Below, in pieces: positions 1-7,773 of a stretch of 64,000 bases of DNA. A program made the translations under genes and the position numbers. Every line of letters begins with the position of its first letter. Positions within the stretch are counted from its first letter, which is position 1. The notes under the pieces are model-generated. The model was not told the origin of the DNA, made no database searches, and saw nothing but the letters and a program-made list of their open reading frames with translations. The stretch comes from Blastobasis lacticolella (Eukaryota; Arthropoda; Insecta; Lepidoptera; Blastobasidae), in the NCBI GenBank assembly GCA_905147135.1, contig LR990046.1, forward strand, positions 18,010,501 to 18,074,500, in the 5' to 3' direction.

Positions 1-1326
1 GCTCAATGCTCGTTGCGCCATGCTAAGTCTAATAATAAATATTTACCGCACTATGATGACAGTATACCGTCCAGCTATTTAGTGTATCTTGATTGCAATA
101 ATTTATATGGTTACGCAATGACTAAGAGCTATCCAATATCCGATTTTACATTTCTATCTAGGCAAGAAATAGATAATTTAGATATAACAAGTACTTTAGA
201 TGACAGTATATTTGGTTATATTTTAGAAGTCGATATGATATATCCAGATCACTTACATGCTTTGCATAGTGATTTGCCGTTTGCTCCCGAAAGATTTATA
301 TCGCCAGTAGGCACGAGCCCCAAACTTATTGCGAGTTTATATGATAAATATAATTATGTAATCCATTATGTGCATCTCAAAGAATGTATAAAAAATGGTC
401 TTATTTTAAGAAATATTCATCGTGTTTTGAGATTCCGACAAGACAATTATTTGAAAAGATATATTGACTTAAATACTGAACTTCGAAAAATATGTACAAA
501 TGAATTCGAGAAAGACTTTTTCAAGCTTATGAACAATGCTATTTTCGGAAAAACAATTGAGAATAAACGAAAGCAGGTTAATGTTAAATTAGTGACGAAA
601 TGGAGAGACAACAATAATATGACAAATAAACAGATTGGTGCTGAGAAATTGATCACTAAACCAAATTTTCAAAATATATCTATATTCTCTGAAAACTTTG
701 CGGCTGTTCAGTTAAGCCCTGAAAAAATTATTTTGGATAGACCTATATACATCGGTTTTGTCGTGTTGGAATATGCTAAACAGCACTTATATAAGTTCCA
801 TTATGATTTTATTAAAAAAATATATAAAGATGATGCACAACTTTGCTATACTGATACTGATAGTTTATTATATTTTATTAAGACTTACGATTTTTATCAA
901 GATATATCTAAACATTTATCAGAATTTGATACTAGCAATTTCAGCTCTGATAATCCCTATTACATTCCTCGAGTAAATGCAAAAATTCCTGGATTGTTCA
1001 AGGATGAAATGGGAGGTGAAGTGATTTCCGAATTTATTGGTTTGAGGGCAAAATTGTACTACATAAACAGTGTAAAAACTCAAATTAAAAAGGCTAAAGG
1101 TATAAAGAAGTCTGTCACAAATCGACTTAAATTATCAAATTACAAAGAAACCTTGTTGCAAAATAAAATTAAAAGATGTAAAATGAATAACATTCGAGCT
1201 ATTCGTCATGTATTATGTTCTCAAGAAACAAATAAAGTAGTGTTAAGTAGAAACGATGATAAGAGGCAAATACTTCCAAATCAAATAGAAACTCTACCTT
1301 GGGGCCACTGTGAGACAATTTTATGA
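1..1326 (+). CDS. polB: Protein-primed family B DNA polymerase, C-terminal part (N-terminus outside the window)
   Basis: The frame is open from base 1, so the true start lies to the left. Three polymerase motifs appear in order: the region II type motif YLDCNNLYGYAM (about nt 85-120), the region III type motif with NNAIFGKTIENKRK (about nt 530-575), and the catalytic YTDTDSLLY (about nt 847-873). The tail, with GLRAKLYY and the closing LPWGHCETIL, is typical of Polinton and adintovirus polymerases. The enzyme copies the linear element using a terminal protein as primer. The catalytic aspartates are present and this part has no frameshift. The gene converges on a - strand gene; an AATAAA 274 nt past the stop (1600-1605) could serve as its polyadenylation signal. 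The lost N-terminal part should hold the exonuclease domain. Confidence 0.93.
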   Translation, partial: AQCSLRHAKSNNKYLPHYDDSIPSSYLVYLDCNNLYGYAMTKSYPISDFTFLSRQEIDNLDITSTLDDSIFGYILEVDMIYPDHLHALHSDLPFAPERFISPVGTSPKLIASLYDKYNYVIHYVHLKECIKNGLILRNIHRVLRFRQDNYLKRYIDLNTELRKICTNEFEKDFFKLMNNAIFGKTIENKRKQVNVKLVTKWRDNNNMTNKQIGAEKLITKPNFQNISIFSENFAAVQLSPEKIILDRPIYIGFVVLEYAKQHLYKFHYDFIKKIYKDDAQLCYTDTDSLLYFIKTYDFYQDISKHLSEFDTSNFSSDNPYYIPRVNAKIPGLFKDEMGGEVISEFIGLRAKLYYINSVKTQIKKAKGIKKSVTNRLKLSNYKETLLQNKIKRCKMNNIRAIRHVLCSQETNKVVLSRNDDKRQILPNQIETLPWGHCETIL

Positions 1327-1599
1327 TTTATTTACACTGATATCTGGTTGATCTGGTAATGACATGATAATATTGATTGATTTTATTTGTGAAATAATAA
1401 ATGTCTTTGTGGTGAGAGAATTAAAAATTAGTTGATAATTATATATTATACTTTAATTAAAATGTACTTCAGTTAGTAAGTTTATGAGTAATAAAGGATT
1501 ATTATTAATTAACAGAGTTTGTTTTATTTTTACTCTTTATAATAATTACTGGGCGGGAAATCATAACAAAACAATAATGAAGGTACTGGTAAGTATTGG

Positions 1600-1605
1600 A
1601 ATAAA
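1600..1605 (+). terminator. Candidate polyadenylation signal for polB
   Basis: AATAAA between the convergent ends of polB and the - strand gene. On the other strand a matching signal (TTTATT on +, 1625-1630) lies 20 nt away, so the two transcripts would end almost back to back. The rest of 1327-1715 is AT-rich with no ORF. Confidence 0.5.
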
Positions 1606-1624
1606 ATAAAACTGCTTGAAGACA

Positions 1625-1630
1625 TTTATT
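1625..1630 (-). terminator. Candidate polyadenylation signal for the - strand Polinton gene
   Basis: AATAAA read on the - strand, 86 nt beyond the stop codon at 1716. Confidence 0.5.
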
Positions 1631-1715
1631 TATTAGTCATTAAAATAACATCCATTAAACTGCACAATTCCATTAAATATTTAATATAACTCTGGTGTTA
1701 CAATCTTATAATTTC

Positions 1716-2126
1716 TTACAAGTTTTTTTCACTTATTCTTTTAACAATTTTATTAATCACTGTCTCCGTAGCATCCATAATTTCATCATACGCATTTTCA
1801 ACAATATACTGCACTGAAACACTATTATCATTTTCACTATTATTCATGGGTAGTATGTCTATTTTTATCAGATGACGTCCTTTACGCGAAGTTTTACGAA
1901 TAACATACGATGTCGAAGCTGACGTTTTCCTTTGGGATTTTCGAGCAGATTTTTGAGTTGATTTACAAAAATCAGATTTATCAGGCAATTTTTCTCCTTC
2001 ATTTGCATTCAGGCTGCCCATGTCATAATTATCTAAATAACTAGACAAATCTTGAGCATAGTAAAAAGGAGTTGTAATGGAATTTATTTTTAAATTATCA
2101 TTACCAGTAGAGAGGGCGTCAGACAT
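1716..2126 (-). CDS. Polinton protein of unknown function on the opposite strand, probable spliced 5' leader
   Basis: The frame is open up to 2213, but I place the start at the ATG at 2126-2124, giving 136 residues. Just before it on the - strand is a good acceptor (TTTTTATTACAG ending at 2129). Ninety bases further upstream is a perfect donor (CAG TAG then GTAAGT, intron from 2218). The extra upstream residues of the longer frame would then be intron translation. The protein is Ser/Thr/Asn-rich, with a basic middle section (KSARKSQRK, RKTSRKGR) and an acidic-to-mixed C-terminus predicted as helical. I recognise no family. It is the only gene facing left and is transcribed divergently from the ATPase gene. 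The basic patch would suit a DNA- or capsid-binding role, but that is a guess. Confidence 0.55.
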   Translation of the reverse strand: MSDALSTGNDNLKINSITTPFYYAQDLSSYLDNYDMGSLNANEGEKLPDKSDFCKSTQKSARKSQRKTSASTSYVIRKTSRKGRHLIKIDILPMNNSENDNSVSVQYIVENAYDEIMDATETVINKIVKRISEKNL

Positions 2127-2128
2127 TT

Positions 2129-2218
2129 CTGTAATAAAAATGCAACAATTTATTAAATAATAATAGAATTGATACAAGCTATTATTGTTATATACATATT
2201 TCATAAAAAGCAACTTAC
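2129..2218 (-). other. Candidate 90-nt intron in the 5' leader of the - strand gene
   Basis: The - strand donor is AG/GTAAGT (exon ends at 2219). The acceptor is TTATTACAG (exon resumes at 2128), two bases before the ATG. Intron length is normal for insects. Both sites match the consensus well, but splicing is predicted from sequence only. Confidence 0.5.
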
Positions 2219-2367
2219 CTACTGGTAAATGTGGTGATATTAGTTATCACAAAGAAGGATGATGTGTGTATATGCTTCAAAGACTAGAGTTAAAATGAAT
2301 AGCGAGTTTCACTTTTCATTCTTGCTTATGCACAAAGTTTGTTTACAAAAGTACCGACGTAAGTACC

Positions 2368-2376
2368 TATATAAAG
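2368..2376 (+). promoter_or_regulatory. TATA box for the ATPase transcript
   Basis: TATATAAAG, 33 nt before the ATPase ATG. Transcription would start only a few bases before the ATG, giving a very short leader. The 2220-2409 gap between the divergent genes is the likely shared promoter. Confidence 0.5.
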
Positions 2377-2409
2377 AAAAGGAAGGATCAGCTTTCATAC
2401 ACTCCCAAA

Positions 2410-3096
2410 ATGAAGTTCGTAAAGCAAACTCAAACATTGGAAGTAAATAATATAAAACTAGAAAACAATGTACAGAGAACATCAAAACATAGTTTACTAT
2501 TGCCTAATACCATTCGCTGTATAATATGTGGCCCATCAAATTGCGGTAAAACCAACCTTATGATAAATTTATTGATACATGAGAATGGTCTAAAGTTTAA
2601 ACATATCTACTTGTATTCAAAGACTACCTTCCAATCAAAATATCGTTTCTTAAGACATATTATTGATAAAGTTCCAGAAGCACAGTTGTTAATTTTTAAT
2701 GATAATAAGGAAGTTATTCATCCCAACGACGCACTGCCAGATTCTATAATAATTTTTGATGATGTTGCCTGTGAAAATCAAGTAAACATAAGAAATTACT
2801 TCGCTATGGGGAGACACAGACGAATAGACTGCTTTTATTTGTCTCAAACCTATTCCAAAATACCCAAACAACTATTGAGAGACAATGCTAATGTTCTTAT
2901 TATCTTTAAACAAGATGATATCAATTTAAAACATATATACAACGAGCATGTAAATATGGACATGACTTGGCTAAACTTTAAGCAACTTTGTGGACTTATA
3001 TGGAGCAATAATTTTAACTTTTTGTTAATAAATAAAGACTGTGCTTTGAATAACGGGAGGTATAGACAAAGTTTTGACACATTTGTATACTTTTAG
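2410..3096 (+). CDS. Genome-packaging ATPase (A32/FtsK-HerA type)
   Basis: The product is 228 residues, the usual size for Polinton packaging ATPases. It would pump the element's DNA into a capsid. Walker A is GPSNCGKT at residues 41-48. Walker B is a run of hydrophobics ending FDD at 116-118. A later segment, YLSQTYSKIP (about 141-150), resembles the polar sensor strand of this family. The chosen ATG follows a TATA box by 33 nt and precedes the ATP-binding core by 40 residues; a shorter upstream ORF in another frame overlaps it and is not supported. No frame damage is seen. It is the first gene of the rightward block and is followed after 95 nt by the next gene. Confidence 0.9.
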   Translation: MKFVKQTQTLEVNNIKLENNVQRTSKHSLLLPNTIRCIICGPSNCGKTNLMINLLIHENGLKFKHIYLYSKTTFQSKYRFLRHIIDKVPEAQLLIFNDNKEVIHPNDALPDSIIIFDDVACENQVNIRNYFAMGRHRRIDCFYLSQTYSKIPKQLLRDNANVLIIFKQDDINLKHIYNEHVNMDMTWLNFKQLCGLIWSNNFNFLLINKDCALNNGRYRQSFDTFVYF

Positions 3097-3106
3097 AGTA
3101 TCTGTC

Positions 3107-3115
3107 TATATAAAT
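3107..3115 (+). promoter_or_regulatory. TATA box upstream of the 314-residue Polinton protein
   Basis: TATATAAAT, 77 nt before the ATG at 3192, in an AT-rich intergenic gap. It closely resembles the TATA box before the ATPase gene, so each may head its own transcript. Confidence 0.4.
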
Positions 3116-3191
3116 AACATCATTATAATACAAATAACTCATTCAAAATTACGTAGTTGATAATAACAGACGAAGATACGTTAATAATAAA

Positions 3192-4136
3192 ATGAATATA
3201 AAAGAACAAGTTATTAAATCGGTGAATACTATAAAAAATAAAATCAAAAGAATCAATACAGAGGAAGAAGAAGCGAATTTGAAGTTTAAAAAAATATTTA
3301 AACCTATCATAAAACCTCTAGAAAGGCTGACTAAAGAAAAAAATAGCAGTTATTTAGATTGTGTTATTTCCAATGGAACACAGGAAAGTGATATAGATCA
3401 TCAATTAAATTCTTCTACGGATTATGAAGATTTTAAAGATTTAATTACAGTGCACTCTAAAGATGATGCTGAGTATTATAGTGGTGATGACTATAAATCT
3501 CCTTTAAAAAGTAATAATGAAACACTAAATTCTCTAAAAAAAGAAGATGTTATGGATATTTATGAAGGAATAAATGTTCCATTTGGTATACGTAGTGAAA
3601 ATAAAAAGTTTATGATGGGAAACTCGGAAGTATCGCTTGCACTATCAAAGAGTTTATCAAGTCATGGAAAATCGTATGTGATGACTCTTAATAATAAAAA
3701 ATATGAATTAACTCCCGGATTAACAGAACTTTTAATACGTAGTAAACCTAATCTTAAGATAGTAACTGACAAAGACAAAATGATATATAAAGATATGTTA
3801 GAGTTAACAAACGCCCATAAACGAGATTGTCATCCATCGGGGCAGATAAAAGGTGATAAGGGGATAAAGTACTGTCAAGTAATTAAACCACTTTTTTCAC
3901 AACAAAATCGTGTGACTAAACTCCAAAAAGACCTAAATACAAAAATTGGTGGCGCCTTACCTAGATTTAAGAAATATAAAAACAATACGGATTATATCTA
4001 CTGGGATGATCCCAACGAATTAGTTGAGAGATTGAAAATTTTGATAGCATCAAAAAGTGCCGGCAACAGTAATCACGACAACGAAATTATTTCAATAATT
4101 GAGGAATTAAAGGAAGCTGGTGTTATAGAAGAATAA
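3192..4136 (+). CDS. Conserved Polinton-associated protein of unknown function
   Basis: The product is 314 residues. The N-terminal third is charged and rich in Lys, Glu and Asp, with low complexity and likely coiled coil. The C-terminal half, from about residue 165, is globular: it begins near YELTPGLTELL, contains LTNAHKRDCHPSGQIKGDKG, and ends with WDDPNELVERL and a helical HDNEIISIIEELKEAG. I associate this C-terminal pattern with hypothetical proteins of invertebrate Polinton-like elements (DUF8207 in my recollection, not checked). Its place between ATPase and integrase and its abundance in such elements suggest a virion protein; a minor capsid (penton) role is possible but I see no jelly-roll signature. 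An AATAAA overlaps the stop codon (4133-4138). Confidence 0.7.
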   Translation: MNIKEQVIKSVNTIKNKIKRINTEEEEANLKFKKIFKPIIKPLERLTKEKNSSYLDCVISNGTQESDIDHQLNSSTDYEDFKDLITVHSKDDAEYYSGDDYKSPLKSNNETLNSLKKEDVMDIYEGINVPFGIRSENKKFMMGNSEVSLALSKSLSSHGKSYVMTLNNKKYELTPGLTELLIRSKPNLKIVTDKDKMIYKDMLELTNAHKRDCHPSGQIKGDKGIKYCQVIKPLFSQQNRVTKLQKDLNTKIGGALPRFKKYKNNTDYIYWDDPNELVERLKILIASKSAGNSNHDNEIISIIEELKEAGVIEE

Positions 4137-4201
4137 AACTCTTTTAACATCATATTATCTGTCAGTTATCAAAAGTCCCTCCAATATGGTGGACATAAAA
4201 A

Positions 4202-4438
4202 ATGAATAGTGAAATCCAACAGACAGACAATTTAATGAAAGATCTCAAAATCCGAGATTCTGTAATTAAAGAGTATATTAATAACCTTTTAACTGATAGT
4301 ATACAAAAACTTGAGCATTTCAATAAAGCAATTGCATCTTTACAAAAACGAATAAGTAAAATTGAAGAGGACAATAAAAAAAGTGCAATTGCAGGGTCAT
4401 TAAGTAAACATTATGAGCAAATTCGACGTCGTAAATGA
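4202..4438 (+). CDS. Small coiled-coil Polinton ORF
   Basis: The product is 78 residues, almost entirely helical in character. Heptad-like spacing of Leu/Ile is visible from about residue 11 to 60, and the C-terminus is basic (YEQIRRRK). I recognise no family. The last 26 nt overlap the start of the integrase gene in a different frame, so the two may be read from one mRNA. Its position directly before the integrase makes a structural or accessory role plausible. Confidence 0.5.
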   Translation: MNSEIQQTDNLMKDLKIRDSVIKEYINNLLTDSIQKLEHFNKAIASLQKRISKIEEDNKKSAIAGSLSKHYEQIRRRK

Positions 4439-5342
4439 AATTCATAAAGTTGCTAGACGAAACTTTCCTAGAAGGACTGTGTTACTAAGGGATATAGATG
4501 ACCTTTGGCAAGCAGATTTGATTGATATGCAGTCAATATCGAAAGTAAATTGTGGGTATAAATATATTTTAGTCATTATTGATGGTTTCTCGAAATATGC
4601 CTGGACAATTCCGCTAAAGCAAAAAAATAAACAGGCATTGTCTATTGCATTCGAAAACGTGCTGAAAAAAGGCAGGATACCAAAGAATCTTCAAACAGAT
4701 GCAGGGACTGAATTTTACAATGATAAATTTAAAAACATAATGGAAAAATATAACATTAATCACTACTCTACTTATTCAACTAAAAAGGCTTCAATAGTGG
4801 AAAGACTAATAAGAACATTAAAGAGTAAATTATATAAAGAGTTTAGCTTCAAAGGAAATCACAAATGGGTTGATGGTACACTATCTGATAAGGTGTACGA
4901 ATACAACAATACTTTTCACAGAACTATTGGACAAAAACCTGCATCTATAAACCATTCCAATAAACATATTATATTACAAAAATATATTGACATATACAAT
5001 TCAAAGAACAATAAAATATGTAAAAAGTTTGATGTAGGGGACTTTGTAAGAATCAGTAAACATAAAGCATGCTTTGAAAAGGGTTTTACTCCTAATTGGT
5101 CGACCGAAATTTTTAAGATAATAAAGGTGCAGCATACTAACCCTACAACTTATTTACTGGAAGATGCTCGATGTAGACCAATTTTAGGAGCATTTTATGC
5201 TCAAGAAATTCAAATGACTAAGCAACCGAATGTCTACCTAGTAGAAAAAGTTTTAAGAAGAAAGGGAAATAAAGTGTATGTCAAATGGTTAGGTCTTCCA
5301 TCTACTGAAAACAGCTGGATAGCTAAGACAAACATTTTGTAG
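4413..5342 (+). CDS. int: Polinton integrase (DDE/rve) with C-terminal chromodomain
   Basis: The product is 309 residues and would insert the element into host DNA. The catalytic core is complete: D35 in WQADLID, D96 in LQTDAGTEF, and E130 in ASIVERLIRTLK. A C-terminal domain follows (about 210-262), then a chromodomain-like segment from about residue 269 (VEKVLRRKGNKVYVKWLG, later ENSWI). No N-terminal HHCC zinc finger is evident. Chromodomains in Polinton and Ty3-type integrases can direct insertion toward modified chromatin; here that is inference. AATAAA at 5378-5383 lies 36 nt past the stop. The frame is intact. Confidence 0.93.
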   Translation: MSKFDVVNEIHKVARRNFPRRTVLLRDIDDLWQADLIDMQSISKVNCGYKYILVIIDGFSKYAWTIPLKQKNKQALSIAFENVLKKGRIPKNLQTDAGTEFYNDKFKNIMEKYNINHYSTYSTKKASIVERLIRTLKSKLYKEFSFKGNHKWVDGTLSDKVYEYNNTFHRTIGQKPASINHSNKHIILQKYIDIYNSKNNKICKKFDVGDFVRISKHKACFEKGFTPNWSTEIFKIIKVQHTNPTTYLLEDARCRPILGAFYAQEIQMTKQPNVYLVEKVLRRKGNKVYVKWLGLPSTENSWIAKTNIL

Positions 5343-5377
5343 CTAAATATTGTTTTATAGGCGTTGACAAATTATTA

Positions 5378-5383
5378 AATAAA
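5378..5383 (+). terminator. Candidate polyadenylation signal after the integrase
   Basis: AATAAA 36 nt beyond the integrase stop codon, in an AT-rich gap of 120 nt before the next gene. Confidence 0.5.
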
Positions 5384-5462
5384 CGTATTTAAAGCTAAAC
5401 TTTAACTATTTTAATCATTCACATTTCGTTGTTTATACGAGAAAGACCATTTAATATTCATA

Positions 5463-5957
5463 ATGATAAATAAGCGACTAATAGCACATAAAAAAGAGCG
5501 AGAAAATAAAACTACCAGCAAAGTGAATAAATATAATGTGACCTCAGGGACTGGTTTGAAAAAAACCTTTAAAAATATCGTGTCGCATGCAAAGCATCAT
5601 ATTCAAAACTTAAAACCAAAATGTAAAAAAAATTTAACGGAGTTAGCTTACGCTGCGGCTCAAGAATTGGCGTCGGACTTACCGATTAAATTACCAAGAG
5701 TGATACCTGTACCCAAAACTGGTGGATTTCTTCCTTTGATCCCAATATTTGCTGGGTTGTCTGCTGCTGGAAGTTTACCTGGTGGAGTTGCGGGAATTAC
5801 GAGCGCTATTCGCGATTACAAATCAGCGAAAAAACAAATAAGAAATCAATTAAAACGAAAAGATATTCCTATGCAAGCCGTGTGTGTCGGTAAAGGTTTA
5901 CAACTTAAACCTTACAAAGGTGGTTTAGGAATTTATGTAACAAAACAAAAAAACTAA
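5463..5957 (+). CDS. PX-like virion core protein (adenovirus pX-type)
   Basis: The product is 164 residues and strongly basic. The N-terminal half is Lys-rich. The middle has a hydrophobic, Gly-rich stretch typical of adenoviral pX-like proteins (GGFLPLIPIFAGLSAAGSL, about residues 87-105). It is followed by an Ala/Lys-rich helix and a C-terminal GKGLQLKPYKGGLGIY segment. In adenoviruses such proteins bind packaged DNA and are cut by the viral protease; by analogy this one condenses DNA or lyses membranes during entry. The stop codon (5955-5957) is immediately preceded by a slippery heptamer, and the -1 frame leads into the protease. The family match is from pattern memory. Confidence 0.72.
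   Translation: MINKRLIAHKKERENKTTSKVNKYNVTSGTGLKKTFKNIVSHAKHHIQNLKPKCKKNLTELAYAAAQELASDLPIKLPRVIPVPKTGGFLPLIPIFAGLSAAGSLPGGVAGITSAIRDYKSAKKQIRNQLKRKDIPMQAVCVGKGLQLKPYKGGLGIYVTKQKN
5948..5954 (+). promoter_or_regulatory. Candidate -1 programmed ribosomal frameshift site (A AAA AAC)
   Basis: In the PX reading frame the last three codons before the stop are CAA AAA AAC, which contain the canonical slippery heptamer in register. A -1 slip avoids the TAA at 5955 and enters the frame that is open through to the protease stop at 6331. The same heptamer is used at the gag-pro junction of some retroviruses. I see no strong stimulatory pseudoknot just downstream, only short possible stems, so efficiency is uncertain. 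Confidence 0.55.
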
Positions 5958-6331
5958 ATATTCGGTTACCCAGGAGAGCTTTAACTAATGTTGATATTAT
6001 AAATCATTCAAGAACTATTCCGTTTTTTCGTGGCGTATTTATGAGAGATAAATTGCCAAAAAAGCCATCAAAAATGGAATGTGGTATTATCAACTTGGAT
6101 TCTTCTTGTAACTCTGGTACTCACTGGGTAGCCTATGGAAAAATTAATGATTACATTGAATATTTTGATAGTTATGGCAATCTGAAACCACCAAAAGAGT
6201 TCATTGAATATATGGGCTCGGATTTTCGATACAATTACGATAATTTTCAAGGGAATAGTTCATATAATTGCGGACATTTGTGTTTAAAATTCCTAAAATC
6301 ATTTTGGGTTACACACTTATTTAAAAGTTAA
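5954..6331 (+). CDS. Adenain-like cysteine protease (virion maturation protease), no upstream start codon
   Basis: The core of the adenovirus/Ulp1-type protease is present. Numbered from the Met at 6041: H28 in GTHWVAY, D43 in YFDSYG, Q70, and nucleophile C77 in YNCGHLC. The Q-to-C spacing of seven matches adenain. It would cleave capsid and core precursors during maturation. Family members extend upstream of the 6041 Met (the RGVF-MRD region is conserved in my recollection). The same frame is indeed open back to about 5912, but without any ATG, so 6041 is unlikely to be the real start. Fusion to the PX-like ORF by -1 frameshifting is the simplest reading; a spliced start or decay of the start codon are alternatives. 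The C-terminus after the catalytic Cys is short. Confidence 0.8.
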   Translation, partial: LNIRLPRRALTNVDIINHSRTIPFFRGVFMRDKLPKKPSKMECGIINLDSSCNSGTHWVAYGKINDYIEYFDSYGNLKPPKEFIEYMGSDFRYNYDNFQGNSSYNCGHLCLKFLKSFWVTHLFKS

Positions 6332-6404
6332 ATGCACTTACTTAATTTATTTAAAGTCAGTCTGCTACTGTCTATTGTAATGATAGCACATATAACATTA
6401 TTAT

Positions 6405-6602
6405 TTGAAGATGATTAAATTTAATAAAATATCAGCGGTTAAGATAAAATCACACATTTCGCCGTCTAATTCGAAAGGAGTAAGACGTTTCAGACGTCGC
6501 TTAAGATTTAAAAATATCACAGAAAACAATAAAAAGTTTCTAAGTGCTCTTGGATTAAAACTAAAAAATGCTCCAAATCGCAGATTCGACACATTACGAT
6601 AA
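6405..6602 (+). CDS. Small basic Polinton ORF
   Basis: The product is 65 residues and very basic, with an Arg-rich centre (GVRRFRRRLRF) and a C-terminal KFLSALGLKLK segment. I recognise no family with confidence; small basic proteins at this position, between protease and capsid genes, may be DNA-binding core proteins. The last 35 nt overlap the major capsid gene in another frame. The stretch 6332-6404 before it is AT-rich and empty. Confidence 0.5.
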   Translation: MKMIKFNKISAVKIKSHISPSNSKGVRRFRRRLRFKNITENNKKFLSALGLKLKNAPNRRFDTLR

Positions 6603-7773
6603 TTCAATCGAAAGTTATGAGATCCATAGTTATAATCCTTACAACAATAGTTTTAAAAATAACGATGAAATCAGAATACCAATTCATCAACAAGATGCAT
6701 ATGTATTACCATCGGCTAGTTCCATTTACATTGAAGGGTACATATGTGTGAGTAACAAGGACGCATCAGGAAAAGTAACAAAAAAGAATATAAATTTTAT
6801 TAATAACCCTGTAACATTCCTATTTCAAGATATTCGATACGAGTTGAACGGAATCGAAATAGACAGAATTAAAAATTGTGGAATTACAACCACGATAAAA
6901 TCATATATTTCAATGAACAGTGGCGATAGTAAAGCTGCTGCTTTGTGGAGCTGGAATTTAAATGGAACAAAAGAAATAGATGGACATTTCAGTATTATAC
7001 TGCCATTGAATAAACTACTTGGATTTGCTGAAGATTATAACAAAATAATTATTAATTGTAGACATGAACTTATTTTACACAGAAGCAGTTCTGTATCAAA
7101 TTGTGTGATTACTGATAAAAATGATGATATATTTGTAGATATACAAAAAGTTCAATGGCGTGTACCACATGTAAAAGTTTCTGATCGTGATAGATTGTTG
7201 TTACTTAAGCATTTAGAAAAAGACCGCTCTTTGCAAATAGCATTTAGAAATTGGGATTTATATGAATATCCACTATTGCCTAAAACTTCCAAGCATTCAT
7301 GGTCTGTTAAAACCGCATCTCAACTAGAAAAACCAAGATTTGTTATATTTGGCTTGCAAACTAACAGAAAATTTAATACTTTGAAAAGTTCATCAGTATT
7401 TGATCATTGTAAAGTATCGAATGTAAAATTATTTTTGAATTCGCAATACTTTCCGTATGACTCCCTTAATCTGAAGTTTGATGAAGGTAAATATGGTATA
7501 TTATATGAAATGTATGCTAATTTTCGTCAGTCTTATTACGGCTCTAGTATCGACCCCTTGCTTGATCTGCGTACCTTCAAAGAAACAGCACCGCTTTTTG
7601 TTATTGACTGTTCACGACAAAACGATTCTTTGAAAACTGGACCTGTCGACGTGCGACTAGAAATCGAGTGTTCTGAAGATATACCAGATAATACAACCGG
7701 TTACTGTCTGATTATTAACGATCGTCTTTTCGAATATAAACCTTTAAGTAATATTGTTCGGAAATTATCATGA
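6568..7773 (+). CDS. Major capsid protein (hexon-type double jelly roll)
   Basis: The product is 401 residues, in the range of adintovirus/Polinton hexons. Its start region (SIESYEIHSYNPYNNS), the YVLPSASSIYIEGYI strand, FLFQDIRYELNGIEID and the late segment with SQYFPYDSLNLKF fit the Polinton MCP pattern as I remember it. The protein would form the trimeric capsomers of an icosahedral virion. The start ATG overlaps the preceding small ORF. The stop TGA overlaps the next ATG as ATGA (7770-7773). No internal break is seen. The call rests on pattern recognition and gene order; a structure prediction would settle it. Confidence 0.85.
   Translation: MLQIADSTHYDNSIESYEIHSYNPYNNSFKNNDEIRIPIHQQDAYVLPSASSIYIEGYICVSNKDASGKVTKKNINFINNPVTFLFQDIRYELNGIEIDRIKNCGITTTIKSYISMNSGDSKAAALWSWNLNGTKEIDGHFSIILPLNKLLGFAEDYNKIIINCRHELILHRSSSVSNCVITDKNDDIFVDIQKVQWRVPHVKVSDRDRLLLLKHLEKDRSLQIAFRNWDLYEYPLLPKTSKHSWSVKTASQLEKPRFVIFGLQTNRKFNTLKSSSVFDHCKVSNVKLFLNSQYFPYDSLNLKFDEGKYGILYEMYANFRQSYYGSSIDPLLDLRTFKETAPLFVIDCSRQNDSLKTGPVDVRLEIECSEDIPDNTTGYCLIINDRLFEYKPLSNIVRKLS

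Noticed and set aside
2259..2450. 63-residue ORF before the ATPase
   Set aside because: Covers the divergent promoter region and overlaps the ATPase start in another frame, with no conserved feature.
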